From NCBI GenBank assembly GCA_947503575.1, contig CANNDZ010000001.1:1116001-1180000 (forward strand): a stretch of DNA of 64,000 bases, in the 5' to 3' direction. A model generated the notes under the pieces. That model made no database searches. It had not been told where the DNA came from and saw only the letters and a program-made list of their open reading frames with translations. Shown here piece by piece: positions 1 through 9,862 of the stretch; positions within the stretch are counted from its first letter, which is position 1; the number at the start of each line of letters is the position of its first letter. The position numbers and the translations under genes were made by a program. The DNA comes from an uncultured Kordiimonas sp. (GTDB lineage Bacteria; Pseudomonadota; Alphaproteobacteria; Sphingomonadales; Kordiimonadaceae).

Positions 1-532
1 GGGCACGGCATTCGTTCATATGGAAGTTGAGGTTCGTAACGCCGCCGGGGGCCTATGCAAGCCCGGTGAAATAGGTGAGTTGTTTTGCCGGGGCCCATAC
101 ACCTTCAATGGATACTTGAACAAACCTCAAGAAACCGCCGAAACCATTCAAGACGGATGGGTGACTGTTCAGGACCTTGCTTCCGTCGATGAAGACGGCT
201 TCATTACCATATGCGGCCGCAAAAAGGACATGATCGTTTCCGGGGGCATCAACATTTACCCTGCAGAGGTTGAAGCAGTTATCTCTGCTATATCAGCTGT
301 CGAGGAAGTTGCTGTTGTGGGGCTTCCGGACGATGAATGGGGTGAGCGTGTCCATGCATTTATTGTCCGTGGTGGGGACCAGGCACTCTCTGAAAAAGAC
401 GTATTGTCCACTTGCCGAGACAAATTATCGCGTTTCAAAGTGCCAAGAGGCATCAGTTTCATCGAACAATTGCCCAAAAACGCTACCGGCAAGTTGCTCA
501 AGCGTGAGTTGCGCGAGATGGAAGTCAAATGA
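1..532 (+). CDS. Acyl-CoA synthetase (AMP-binding), C-terminal part, truncated by window edge
   Basis: The frame is open from the left edge, so this is the 3' end of a longer gene; about 176 residues are visible. It contains the hinge and C-terminal lid of an adenylate-forming enzyme. The GRKKDMIVSGG stretch is the typical A8 hinge motif, followed by NIYPAEVE. The end carries PKNATGKLLKREL, whose Lys in TGK is the usual adenylation lysine. Such enzymes activate a carboxylic acid with ATP and load it onto CoA. The substrate cannot be told from this part. No partner gene follows; the next kilobase is non-coding. Confidence 0.85.
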   Translation, partial: GTAFVHMEVEVRNAAGGLCKPGEIGELFCRGPYTFNGYLNKPQETAETIQDGWVTVQDLASVDEDGFITICGRKKDMIVSGGINIYPAEVEAVISAISAVEEVAVVGLPDDEWGERVHAFIVRGGDQALSEKDVLSTCRDKLSRFKVPRGISFIEQLPKNATGKLLKRELREMEVK

Positions 533-1470
533 CCGCTTTTGGCTGACGGCAGACGCTACCGTGGTTCTATGAGATATTATTAAAGTGTCGTTCAAAGTAG
601 ATTTTGGCAAACTTGAATTTTGATACGGTTGAAGGTCCAAATAGGTGAGGTGGCTGTCTAGAGCAGTTGAAAATGAGTTTTGTGGATCGCAAGATTCACA
701 CAAAAATTTTCTAGAAAATTTATTGTTCTTATATTCCAATATTTTAACAACCTATCAATCAGGCTCATAACCTGAAGGTCGTAGGTTCATACGAAGCGTA
801 GCGAATTGACGAAGAAACGGAGGAAACGAAGAGATCAAAGTGAACGATGGTAAATCTTGCACAGGAATGGCTATAACAGAGAATGTTACTCTGCCGGTAT
901 TTGTTCTACAACCAGCGAATGAACTTGCCAGCTATTGAAGCATTGTTCGGTGATGTTAACGCACCAATTCCCTGTTTAAGTATAATGAAAGATAGCTTGC
1001 TGGCGCGATACCCCTCGGTAGACAAAGGCTCTTCGCCACAGCTGCATGAAAAGGACAAAAAAATTCCCAGTATTTTCCCTATTTAGCAGCGAAAAATATG
1101 GAGACTGGTTCGTAGCGGACTGCGCCCACCGCCATTATTTTTTTGTTAATGGCTTATTACGCGCCTCTTCTTCCTACCCATGAATTAACTTATCAAACAA
1201 GATCAATGATACTTAAGCAGATACCTGCTTGAAGCGCCGTTAGTATCAAGGTGCAATGCGTATTCATAATAGTCACTCTTTACTCTTTGGCCTCGCGGGT
1301 GCTGTCATACTACTGTGAAACCCTCCGCTTCCGACCTATTCCGTTGAAAAATTCTCTGGAGATGGCTATTTACGGACAGTTGGCGCCCAATCAGTACATT
1401 GAACGAGCTTGTTTTCCCGCCCATGCTGCAGGTTTGGCGGTTATGGGTGGGTGAGAGAGGTGTTTTGGTG
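533..1470. other. Long non-coding stretch between acyl-CoA ligase and transposase remnant
   Basis: About 940 bases without a convincing gene. Short open frames here have no recognisable protein features. The stretch is AT-richer by eye than the flanking genes, carries a tRNA-like fragment (described separately), and has a purine-rich run around 800-840. It looks like degenerate accessory DNA next to a transposase remnant. Confidence 0.6.
757..789 (+). pseudogene. Initiator tRNA-like 3' fragment (anticodon arm to T loop)
   Basis: The bases resemble a bacterial tRNA-fMet from the anticodon arm onward. A 4-bp stem CAGG/CCTG (760-763, 771-774) encloses the loop CTCATAA with anticodon CAT at 666+100, that is 766-768. 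AAGGTC and the T-arm start GTAGGTTCA follow. The D arm and acceptor 5' strand are absent upstream, and the T stem is not closed downstream, so it is not a functional tRNA. Fragments of this kind are typical of integration scars at tRNA genes. The resemblance is seen; the origin is inferred. Confidence 0.5.
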
Positions 1471-2098
1471 TCACGCAGGTACACCTCTCCCTTCAGTTCT
1501 TGGTGGTTTCCAGATCATTTTAGCCATCTTTCTGAGGTTCAGCGCCGTGGCCACTAGAAGGGAGCTCGTCGTTGGTACCCAAGAGGCCTTGGAGCCGTAG
1601 GCGGTCTAGCTTGAGAATGCGCTTGAGGTGGGCGAAGGCCATTTCTACCTTTTTCCTGTCCTTGCGGGATTGAAGGTAACCGGGTGTGTCTCTGAGTGAG
1701 CGGGCATAGTCACGGTCTTCTTCATGCACCGATCGGGCGACCTTGCGACCCGGCGTGTTGGGACAGCACCTTGGCTTGAGCGCACAACCCGCGCAGTGAT
1801 GATTGCGCGAACGATAAAGGACCGTATTGTCTGTCGTGATCCGCCCTGTTGTGTGGAGTGCATGCCCTGAGGGACAGATATATTCATTCCTGCCTTTATC
1901 GAAGGTTAAGGCTGACCGCGGGAACAGACCTTCCTTACCGGCCGACTTATCCCACACAGGGATATGTGGCTCGATCTCTTTCTTGTCGACAAGCCACGCG
2001 AGTGTCGGCGCCGAACCATGGCCGTGTCAGCCGCTAGGTGGTCCGGCCTGATGCCAAAGCGCTCTTCCATCCGCTCGATCATCGCCTGATCCTCCTGT
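1471..2098 (-). pseudogene. IS1182-family transposase remnant (frameshifted C-terminal part)
   Basis: The main frame (1520-1957) encodes the characteristic C-terminal part of IS1182-type DDE transposases: a Cys-rich segment (CPSGHALH, CAGCALKPRCC), then HEEDRDYARS and KVEMAFAHLKRILKLDRLRL. The match continues in other frames on both sides. Upstream (to about 2098) IERMEERFGIRPDHLAADTA is in one frame and APTLAWLVDKKEIEPHIPVW in another. Downstream, after GTNDE, the expected LLVATALNLRKMAKMI appears shifted and ends at a stop near 1471. At least two frameshifts and loss of the N-terminal half make it non-functional. No terminal inverted repeats could be identified by eye. Confidence 0.8.
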
Positions 2099-2204
2099 TT
2101 CTTATAGAAACAAGTGAATCAGAGCCTCAAACAGCATTCAATAAGAGTTTTTCAACGGAATAGGCCGAATGCAGTTGGCCGGTCAATTTACATTAATGTT
2201 AAAT

Positions 2205-3098
2205 CTATCTATTTGACTTCCGATACTTTGAGGGCGAAATACCGTTTCGGTCGGAAAACAAAGCGCTTAAATGCGCCTGGCTGGAAAAGCCAGTTGCATA
2301 GGCAATATCTGCGATACTGTCTTTCGAATGCTGGAGCAAGGATTCTGCCCGACCAAGCTTGTGATCTATAACCCATTGATATGGTGATTGTCCCGTGCGT
2401 GCTTTGAAGGCTCGAGAAAAACAGTATTCGCTCATTTTGACAAGGCTGGCCAAGTCAGTAATACGAATGCTGTTATCAATGTTGCCATCAACAAATTCGC
2501 AAATTTTTTTGTAGTGTTGATTTGATAACGCCCGGTTCCGAGCTTTCCGAGGGCGACCCGCACCCCTGGCTGCAAGCGACATCAGACGAGTTGCCAACAT
2601 CATCAAACAGGCATCAGAGTATAACTTGCCGCGACTGAGGCCAGAATGGGCATCTTTCCAACATTCTTTTAACAGGTGCCGGAAAACGGTGTCGCCTTGA
2701 GCTTTTGTGAGTAACGACTGCAGCTCGGATATGTTTGTTCCCGTGTCGGTTGCAGCTTTTTCAACAAAGTCCGCGGGCAGGGCAAGGCACATAATACGAT
2801 GGTCTCCGTACAAATCATATTCCGTTCTGATACCTGGCGGAGAAAAGATGAAAGTACCCGAACCTATCTCAAACTCTCTTTGCCCAGCGCCCAAATCCAG
2901 GCGGCCTGAAACCGCTTTTCCAATGTTTAACTGAATGCCGTAACTTTTCGTTGGGTCGTCAGGGTATGAGCCAGCAGGTTGTTCACAAATGAACATACCA
3001 ACATCGCCGGAAGCCTTTAAAAAATGACTCTCAATAATATGATCACCGTATCTGGTGCGATAAAATTCCAAGTAGTCAGGCAGGTGAGTGTGCTTCAT
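2205..3098 (-). CDS. AraC-family transcriptional regulator
   Basis: 297 residues starting at an ATG. The C-terminal third has the two helix-turn-helix units of AraC/XylS proteins: about residues 215-235 (RITDLASLVKMSEYCFSRAF) and about 262-285 (SIADIAYATGFSSQAHLSALF). The DNA-binding domain ends with the usual GISPSKYRKSNR tail. The N-terminal 190 residues would be the sensing domain, with no recognisable ligand motif. The gene is divergent from the RND efflux operon that begins about 260 bp away. A role as local regulator of that operon is a reasonable inference from position, not shown by sequence. Confidence 0.85.
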   Translation of the reverse strand: MKHTHLPDYLEFYRTRYGDHIIESHFLKASGDVGMFICEQPAGSYPDDPTKSYGIQLNIGKAVSGRLDLGAGQREFEIGSGTFIFSPPGIRTEYDLYGDHRIMCLALPADFVEKAATDTGTNISELQSLLTKAQGDTVFRHLLKECWKDAHSGLSRGKLYSDACLMMLATRLMSLAARGAGRPRKARNRALSNQHYKKICEFVDGNIDNSIRITDLASLVKMSEYCFSRAFKARTGQSPYQWVIDHKLGRAESLLQHSKDSIADIAYATGFSSQAHLSALFSDRNGISPSKYRKSNR

Positions 3099-3357
3099 TA
3101 CAAAACTTATACTGGCTATGATCTAAAAGGTCTAACTATCTGTATTTGAGCTTACCCTGATCTAATACAAGCGCAAGTTTTTGGCTTCAAAATCCATAAA
3201 TTCATCAGAATTTGAAAGACACACTCGGTAACGCGCAGCACAATTTCGCTCGCTCAGGTTGATCCGCGCGTTCCACCATCACGTAAAAAAAGTGCTTTCC
3301 CTTATTAGTCATTGTCCTGAGTTGATTGCGTTATGCCACCGATTATGGAGTCGATTG

Positions 3358-4482
3358 ATGCACAGCCGTCTTTTAACTATTGGAATGATGTTGTTTGTGG
3401 CTTGCACAGCGCGGGTCAGCAGCCAAGAGCCACCAGCGTTATCGGTTGCTCTGCCAAAAATGGAAACCATTGTTGATTGGGATGAATACACGGGACGGTT
3501 TCAGGCCGTAGAGCGTGTTGAAATCCGGGCACGAGTGAGTGGTTACCTAGACAAAGTTTTATTTGAAGATGGTCAGTTGGTGCCGCCTGGTACACCATTG
3601 TTCGTGATTGATCAGCGGCCGTTTGAAATTGCGCTAGAAGCTGCAAAAGCTGACTTTGATGCAGCCAAGGCGCGCGCCAGTCTGGCATCTCGTGAGGCAG
3701 AACGTGCCAGAAGCCTTCGCGAGAGCAATGCCATCAGTCAGGAAGAATTCGAAACACGTCAGTCACAGGTTGCTGAAACTTCAGCCCAAGTCCGGTCCGC
3801 TCAAGCCGCTGTGGACAGGGCAGAACTTGATATGGAGTACACCACAGTTACATCGCCCATTGCCGGTCGCGTAGGCACTGACTTGGTAACTCGGGGTAAC
3901 CTGGTGAGCGGGGGAACAAGTGGCACAACTCTCCTGACAACAGTAGTGAGTGAGGATCCGATCTACTTCTCTTTTGAGGTCAGCGAAAGTGAGTTCCTAA
4001 AATATGCCCGACTGTATCGCGATGGTACACGTCCAAGCTCACGCGATGACCCTAATCCAGTACAAGTTCGTCTGTTGGACGAAGATGAATATTTACACGC
4101 AGGTGTGATGGACTTTGTTGATAACGAGCTGAATCCGACGTCAGGCACTCTTCGGGGGCGCGCAATTATCTCTAATCCTGATGGTTTTTTGCAGCCGGGT
4201 CAGTTTGGCCGCCTTAGGCTGCTTGGTAGCGGAGAATATGATGCGATTATGGTGCCGGATGAAGTGGTGCAATCCGAGCAATCGCAAAAATACATTTACA
4301 TCGTTGATTCCGGCAATGTGGTTGGTCGTAAGTTTGTTGAACTTGGCCCGATGTATGAAGGCCTGCGCGTTATTCGTCGTGGTGTCGAAGCGACCGACAA
4401 AGTTGTACTCTCCGGTTTTCATCGTATTAGGCCCGGGATGACTGTGTCACCGCAGACTCAGCAAATCACGGCCGCTGAATAG
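3358..4482 (+). CDS. RND efflux pump periplasmic adaptor (membrane fusion protein)
   Basis: 374 residues from the ATG at 3358, which has GGAG seven bases upstream; a longer frame from a TTG at 3259 adds an unlikely leader. The start gives a signal peptide with a possible lipobox (LFVAC). Family features follow: a first beta-barrel/lipoyl half (YTGRFQAVERVEIRARVSGY), a coiled-coil hairpin of about 70 residues rich in Ala, Glu and Arg, and the second lipoyl half (YTTVTSPIAGRVG). The protein bridges the inner-membrane pump encoded 9 bp downstream and the outer-membrane channel. It is first in a three-gene operon. Confidence 0.9.
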   Translation: MHSRLLTIGMMLFVACTARVSSQEPPALSVALPKMETIVDWDEYTGRFQAVERVEIRARVSGYLDKVLFEDGQLVPPGTPLFVIDQRPFEIALEAAKADFDAAKARASLASREAERARSLRESNAISQEEFETRQSQVAETSAQVRSAQAAVDRAELDMEYTTVTSPIAGRVGTDLVTRGNLVSGGTSGTTLLTTVVSEDPIYFSFEVSESEFLKYARLYRDGTRPSSRDDPNPVQVRLLDEDEYLHAGVMDFVDNELNPTSGTLRGRAIISNPDGFLQPGQFGRLRLLGSGEYDAIMVPDEVVQSEQSQKYIYIVDSGNVVGRKFVELGPMYEGLRVIRRGVEATDKVVLSGFHRIRPGMTVSPQTQQITAAE

Positions 4483-4491
4483 GAGGCGGCG

Positions 4492-7400
4492 ATGAAATTC
4501 AGTCATTTTTTCATTGAGCGCCCGATATTCGCAGGCGTTATCTCAATTCTGATTATTATCATGGGCGCTGTCGCGTATGGAAGCCTGCCGGTTGCCCAGT
4601 ATCCCGAGGTAGCTCCACCGACAGTTGTCGTGCAGGCAAGTTATCCCGGCGCAAGTGCAGAGGTTGTCGCTGACACAGTTGCAACGCCACTGGAGCAGGA
4701 AATCAATGGTGTTGAAGGCATGCTGTATATGCTTTCTCAATCAACCGGTGACGGGGTTATGCAACTCACGATCACCTTTGAGCTGGGGACCAATCTCGAT
4801 CAAGCGCAAGTTCTTGTACAAAACCGTGTAGCTATCGCCGAACCAAGATTGCCCGAGCAAGTTCGGCGACTGGGCGTTACGACGCAAAAAAACAGCCCCG
4901 ACCTGATGTTGGTAATCAACTTGTTTTCACCAGACAACACCTATGACCAAGTGTTTATTGCCAACTATGCGGTATTGCAGCTTAGAGATCGCTTACGCCG
5001 CCTGGATGGAGTGGGACAAGTCCAGCTGTTTGGTGCCAGCGAGTATGCTATGCGGGTATGGTTGGACCCCGACATCATAGCGTCACTTGGTATGACAAGT
5101 CAGGAAGTCGTGTCCGCACTTAGGGGACAAAACATTCAAGTGGCCTCAGGTGTTATGAACCAGCCTCCCGCATCAGGGCCCTCTGGGTTCCAGGTTAATG
5201 TCCAAACACAGGGCAGATTGTCGACACCTGAGGACTTTGAAAACGTTGTCGTCAAAGCCCAGCCCGATGGGCGTGTTGTTCGACTGCGGGATGTGGGTCG
5301 GGTTGAACTCGGCGCGCAAAGCTATTCGACGCGCGGATATCTGGGGGACAAGCCAGCGATTGCCTTGCCAATCAACCAGCGCCCCGGCTCCAACGCCCTC
5401 GAAACAGCGGCAGAGATTATCGCTTTGATGGAAGATGCAGCTAAAGACTTCCCACCAGGCCTTGAATACGAAATTGCTTACAATCCCACGGAGTTTATTC
5501 AGGAGTCTGTCGATGCGGTTGTGACCACTATTTTTGAAGCCGTGGCCTTGGTAATACTTGTCGTTGTGCTTTTTCTTCAAAGCTGGCGGGCATCCCTTAT
5601 TCCAATTGCTGCAATCCCCATTTCGCTCATTGGTACCTTCGCTGTAATGGCGGCTTTTGGATTTTCCATTAACAACCTCTCGCTCTTTGGACTGGTACTC
5701 GCCATTGGAATCGTTGTGGATGACGCAATTGTAGTTGTTGAAAATATTGAACGTAATCTTTCGGAGGGAATGGGTGTACGCGAGGCGGCGCACAAAACAA
5801 TGGATGAGGTTGGTGGTGCGCTCATTTCTATCGCCTTAGTCTTGAGCGCCGTATTTATACCCACGGCTTTCATAGAAGGAATATCCGGTCAGTTTTTCCG
5901 CCAGTTTGCCCTTACGATCGCGACAGCAACGCTTATTTCGGCATTTGTGTCTCTCACCCTCAGCCCTGCGCTTTCGGCGCTCATGCTAAAGCCCCATGAT
6001 CCTAGTCATAAACCGAAAGGCGCCACCTCAGCTGCATTTCAGAAGTTTTTCGATCTGTTCAATAGCGGTATGGACCGGCTGTCAGGGGGGTACCGGGTTG
6101 TTGTATCAAAATTGGTGCGTATGACCGCAGTAATGGCAGTCGTCTATTTGGGCTTGATTGGCCTGACTGGGTTCCAGTTCAGTAACGTTCCGGCGGGGTT
6201 CATTCCGGCCCAGGACAAAGGCTATGTGATTGTAGCCTTCCAGTTACCGCCAGGCGCCAAACTGGATCGCACCGATCATGTCGTGCGGCAAGCGACCGAA
6301 AAGCTGCTCGCCATTGACGGTATCCAGCAAACTGTTGGATTCGCTGGATTTGACGGAGCAACCTTCACGCAAGCCCCGAACGCTGGCGCCATTTTCCCGG
6401 TACTGGAACCATTTGACGTTCGCAGGGCTAAGGGCATTAGCTTCAACCAAATTCTCACCGAAGCCAGGATTGCGATGTCCGGAATTGATGAAGCTTTTAT
6501 GTTGGTGATACCGCCACCACCCGTTGAAGGCATCGGTACAGGGGGCGGCTTCAAAATGTACGTACAAGACAGAAACGGTCGTGGTCTTGACGCGCTGGCA
6601 GGCAGTACCTATGCCCTTTTAGGGCCTGCCAATTCAACGGACGGGCTAACCAGCGTTTTCACTTTGTTTAACACCGGTACACCCCAGATTTATCTCGACA
6701 TAGACCGGGTACGGGCACAACAATTGAATGTGCCAATACAAAATGTGTTCGATACCTTGGAGGTTTATTTTGGATCGGCCTTTGTGAACGACTTCAATTT
6801 TCTCGGTCGTACCTTCCGTGTGACTGCACAGGCTGATGCGCCGTACCGGCAAACTCCCGATGATCTATTGCGATTGCGAACCCTGAACGAGTTTGGCGAA
6901 ACTGTGCCACTCGGTTCTGTCGCCCAGATCAGGGATAGAACCGGGCCCTATCGGGTCGCGCGGTACAATCTTTATCCAGCTGCAGCTGTGCAAGGCGATA
7001 CGCTGCCGGGCACAAGTTCAGGGGAAGCCCTGGCAGCCATGGAAGCGCTTGCCGATGGTTCGCTACCCCAAGGCTTTGGCTATGAATGGACGGAACTCGC
7101 CTATCAACAGAAAGTAGCTGGCAATACGGCTGGCTTGGTATTCGCTCTTGCTGTCGTGTTTGTTTTCTTGCTGCTTTCTGCCCAGTATGAAAGCTGGTTA
7201 CTGCCTCTTTCTGTCATTCTGATTGTTCCAATGGTGCTTTTGTCGGCCATTACAGGTGTGTCTATGGCCGGGCTTTCAAATGATATCCTGGTTCAGATTG
7301 GGCTGGTGGTGTTGGTCGGGCTTGCGTCTAAAAACGCAATTTTGATCGTGGAATTTGCGAAACAGCGAGAAGATGAAGGACTGGACCGGTTCAATGCTGC

Positions 7401-7662
7401 AATTGACGCCTCAGGTCAGCGCTTGAGGCCGATCTTAATGACCAGTTTCGCATTCATTCTGGGTGTTGTACCGCTTGCTATTGCAAGCGGCGCAGCCGCA
7501 GAAATGCGGCAGGCACTTGGTATTTCGGTCTTCTCCGGCATGTTGGGTGTTACACTGTTTGGCTTGCTGTTTACCCCGGTGTTTTATGTGATGTGTCGCA
7601 AGCTCTCGCGGTCTTCCCAAGTTGGTAAAAAAACCGAGAGCACAGAGGAGCAAACGGCATGA
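4492..7662 (+). CDS. RND multidrug efflux permease (HAE1 type)
   Basis: 1056 residues, the normal length of AcrB/MexB-like pumps, preceded by a strong Shine-Dalgarno (AGGAGGCGGCG). The N-terminus FFIERPIFAGVISILIIIMG is the standard first membrane helix. TM4 has VVDDAIVVVENIERN with the proton-relay aspartates at residues 410 and 411, and TM10 has GLASKNAILIVEFA with the relay lysine at 947. Two large periplasmic loops lie between TM1-2 and TM7-8. It exports hydrophobic or amphiphilic compounds using the proton gradient. Its stop overlaps the start of the next gene by 4 bases, so the operon is translationally coupled. Confidence 0.93.
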   Translation: MKFSHFFIERPIFAGVISILIIIMGAVAYGSLPVAQYPEVAPPTVVVQASYPGASAEVVADTVATPLEQEINGVEGMLYMLSQSTGDGVMQLTITFELGTNLDQAQVLVQNRVAIAEPRLPEQVRRLGVTTQKNSPDLMLVINLFSPDNTYDQVFIANYAVLQLRDRLRRLDGVGQVQLFGASEYAMRVWLDPDIIASLGMTSQEVVSALRGQNIQVASGVMNQPPASGPSGFQVNVQTQGRLSTPEDFENVVVKAQPDGRVVRLRDVGRVELGAQSYSTRGYLGDKPAIALPINQRPGSNALETAAEIIALMEDAAKDFPPGLEYEIAYNPTEFIQESVDAVVTTIFEAVALVILVVVLFLQSWRASLIPIAAIPISLIGTFAVMAAFGFSINNLSLFGLVLAIGIVVDDAIVVVENIERNLSEGMGVREAAHKTMDEVGGALISIALVLSAVFIPTAFIEGISGQFFRQFALTIATATLISAFVSLTLSPALSALMLKPHDPSHKPKGATSAAFQKFFDLFNSGMDRLSGGYRVVVSKLVRMTAVMAVVYLGLIGLTGFQFSNVPAGFIPAQDKGYVIVAFQLPPGAKLDRTDHVVRQATEKLLAIDGIQQTVGFAGFDGATFTQAPNAGAIFPVLEPFDVRRAKGISFNQILTEARIAMSGIDEAFMLVIPPPPVEGIGTGGGFKMYVQDRNGRGLDALAGSTYALLGPANSTDGLTSVFTLFNTGTPQIYLDIDRVRAQQLNVPIQNVFDTLEVYFGSAFVNDFNFLGRTFRVTAQADAPYRQTPDDLLRLRTLNEFGETVPLGSVAQIRDRTGPYRVARYNLYPAAAVQGDTLPGTSSGEALAAMEALADGSLPQGFGYEWTELAYQQKVAGNTAGLVFALAVVFVFLLLSAQYESWLLPLSVILIVPMVLLSAITGVSMAGLSNDILVQIGLVVLVGLASKNAILIVEFAKQREDEGLDRFNAAIDASGQRLRPILMTSFAFILGVVPLAIASGAAAEMRQALGISVFSGMLGVTLFGLLFTPVFYVMCRKLSRSSQVGKKTESTEEQTA

Positions 7663-9118
7663 AACCTATAATTGGCTTAACCGTTTTGGGTTTGCTCGTC
7701 TCTGGGTGCACAGTCGGGCGGGACTATGAAGAGCCAGATACCAGTGCTGTCGAACAGGCAACGGATCTTGTTGCCGCTGCACAAGCTACGGGTGACGGTC
7801 CATTTGTGCGAGAAGAACCAGTCGAAGAGTGGTGGCAGCGATTTAATGACCCTGCGCTGACGGCACTAAGCGAGAAGGCACTTAAAAACAATAAAAACAT
7901 AGCCGCTGCTGTTGAGACAATATTCACCGCAAGGGCGATCCAGGATGAAGTGGAATTTGACCGCTTTCCAACGGTTGAAGCGCGCGCTAGCTTCGTCCGC
8001 CAGCGCCTGAGTAGGGACGGCATCGGCGGTGCAGCAGCGGATCGTACTTTTAATAATTATGACGCCGGCTTTGATGCACTTTGGGAGCTGGATGTGTTCG
8101 GACGCATCAGCCGTTCAATCGAAGCTGCCGAAGCCGAAACACAAGCTGTGGAGGCTGATCTTGCCGACATAATGGTAACGATTTTGGCTGATGTTGGCCG
8201 AAACTATATGGAATTGCGAGGCGCGCAGCTTGAACTCAATGTAGCCGAAAGAAATGTTAGAAATCAGACTGAAACCCTCAATCTAATTACTAGGCAGTCA
8301 GATAGTGGCCGTGCATCAAATCTCGACGTGGTTCGAGCACGCTCGCAGTTGAGGCTTTCCGAAGCGACAATTCCGCCGCTCAAAGGCAGGATCACTGCAG
8401 CCATAAACCGGCTTGGCGTTTTAACAGGCGAAGCGCCGGGCCTTTTGGAAACTGAGCTTTCTAGCATCCAACCACTTCCGTCAATGCCGGCTACAGTTGC
8501 TGTGGGTGAAGCATCTGATTTGATACGACGGCGTCCGGATTTGAGAGCCGCGGAGCGCCGTGTTCAATCCGCGACCGCGAGGTACGGTGTAGCAGTTGCA
8601 AACCTCTATCCTAGTGTGAGTATTCTGGGTTCGATTGGATTTCAGTCGCTCTCTCTTAGTGACTTCGGAGATGGTCGAACCAATAATTTCAGTGTGGGGC
8701 CGCAAATTAACTGGGCTGCGTTTAACATTGGACGGGTCCAGGCTCAAGTTGAACAAGCAGATGCAGAAGCACGCGCGTTACTGCTTAGGTTTGAGCAGTC
8801 TGTGCTTGAGGCTCTTGAAGAAATCCAAACTGCGATGTCAAACTTCAACCGCGAAGAAGAGAGATGCCAAAGCCTTGTCGAAGCGGCCACAGCCGCGGGA
8901 TCCGCAGCACGATTGTCCAGGGTGCGGTATGAGGTGGCCTAGATGATTTTCTCGACGTGCTGGACGCTGAACGTACTTTGCTTCAGACCGAAAACCAATT
9001 GGCTGTTAGTGAAACGACGGTCGCGCTCAACTTAATAGCTGTTTACAAGGCTCTCGGTGGTGGATGGCAAGGAGGGGCGGTTGAACAAGCCAAAGCAAGC
9101 CCCGGAAATAGTGAATGA
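7659..9118 (+). pseudogene. RND outer-membrane efflux lipoprotein (NodT type), frameshifted near the 3' end
   Basis: The first frame runs from 7659 to a TAG at 8940-8942 and encodes a NodT-type channel: lipobox LLVSGC (Cys17), the W..FNDP...L segment, and two TolC-like repeats. It stops abruptly after RVRYEVA. The next frame continues the expected family C-terminus without a gap (GLDDFLDVLDAERTLLQTE, later LNLIAVYKALGGGWQ) to a TGA at 9116-9118. One missing G around 8937 explains this. The truncated protein would lack the end of the last coiled coil. It is either a real inactivating mutation, in keeping with the decayed DNA that follows, or a sequencing error. Confidence 0.85.
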
Positions 9119-9188
9119 AAGCCTTTCAATGGAAACTATAGGTGAGTCACTTGAATAGCTGATTGCCAAGTTAAGCCCTCCAGAACTG

Positions 9189-9631
9189 ATGCAGCTACTG
9201 TTGAAGCATGGTGATCGACGTCAGTTTGTACCAGGCGAGCGTTTGTTCGACATGGGCGAGTACATGCTTGAGTTTTACGCAGTCCTGGACGGTGACGTGG
9301 AAACTCTTGACCGATCTGACAACGACAGCGTCAGCTTCACCATCGGTAATAATCAGGTGCTCGGAGAAGTGGGTTTCCTGTAGCGGCAAGACGGCTGCAG
9401 ACATGCGGATTGACTGCAAAGCGCTTTTTTAAAGGTGGGTGTGGCGCCCAATACCACAAAGGGTTTGTGATCACTGGGCAAGATCGAGAGAACAACTATG
9501 GGTCATTCGCTACGTCATGTCCGGGCATTTTTGCCGTTGGAGATGTGAGCTCGGGCTCAGTAAAACGAGTGGTGTCGACGGTAGGCGAAGGTTCCGTCGT
9601 TGTTGCCACACGGCGTGCCGACAGTTTATGA
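9189..9631 (+). pseudogene. Remnant of a cyclic-nucleotide-binding thioredoxin reductase-like protein
   Basis: Two pieces of one gene family lie in tandem. 9189-9383 encodes the start of a cyclic-nucleotide-binding domain (FVPGERLFDMGEYMLEFYAV, then VLGEVGFL). 9410-9631 encodes the C-terminus of a thioredoxin-reductase-like flavoprotein, with the FAD-binding SCPGIFAVGDVSSGSVKRV and VGEGSVVVA. Proteins that fuse an N-terminal CNB domain to a TrxB-like domain are known in proteobacteria and are several hundred residues long. Here the rest of the CNB domain and nearly all of the reductase are deleted. It cannot be functional. Confidence 0.7.
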
Positions 9632-9862
9632 ATTAGACGCGCCATATTTACCCAATAATCTACCCATTAGACAATACCAGGTTGACGCGCACCTCTGTGG
9701 ATTTCAATAGACAAAAATTCTTTTAAATAATTGAAATATATACATAATATACGTCACTATGTGCCGCTGCGGACATACCTTATACAGACTTCGTCTCCGC
9801 CATAATCTGGCCAAGGAATTGTCAGAAGAAAATTGGTCAAGAGGTTGGGGCCTCTTAATCTG

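Noticed and set aside
790-840. Purine-rich GAAGAAACGGAGG-like run that could look like a repeat array
   Set aside because: The units are not regular enough and there are no spacers; no CRISPR array was seen anywhere in the window.
883-1454. Several 60-70 codon frames in the first intergenic region
   Set aside because: No ribosome sites of note, no family resemblance, and odd composition.
3259-3357. TTG start that extends the efflux adaptor by 33 residues
   Set aside because: The ATG at 3358 has a proper ribosome site and gives a signal peptide; the extension does not.
5173-5793. 206-codon frame on the minus strand inside the RND permease gene
   Set aside because: It lies wholly antisense to a strongly conserved pump gene and shows no protein features of its own.
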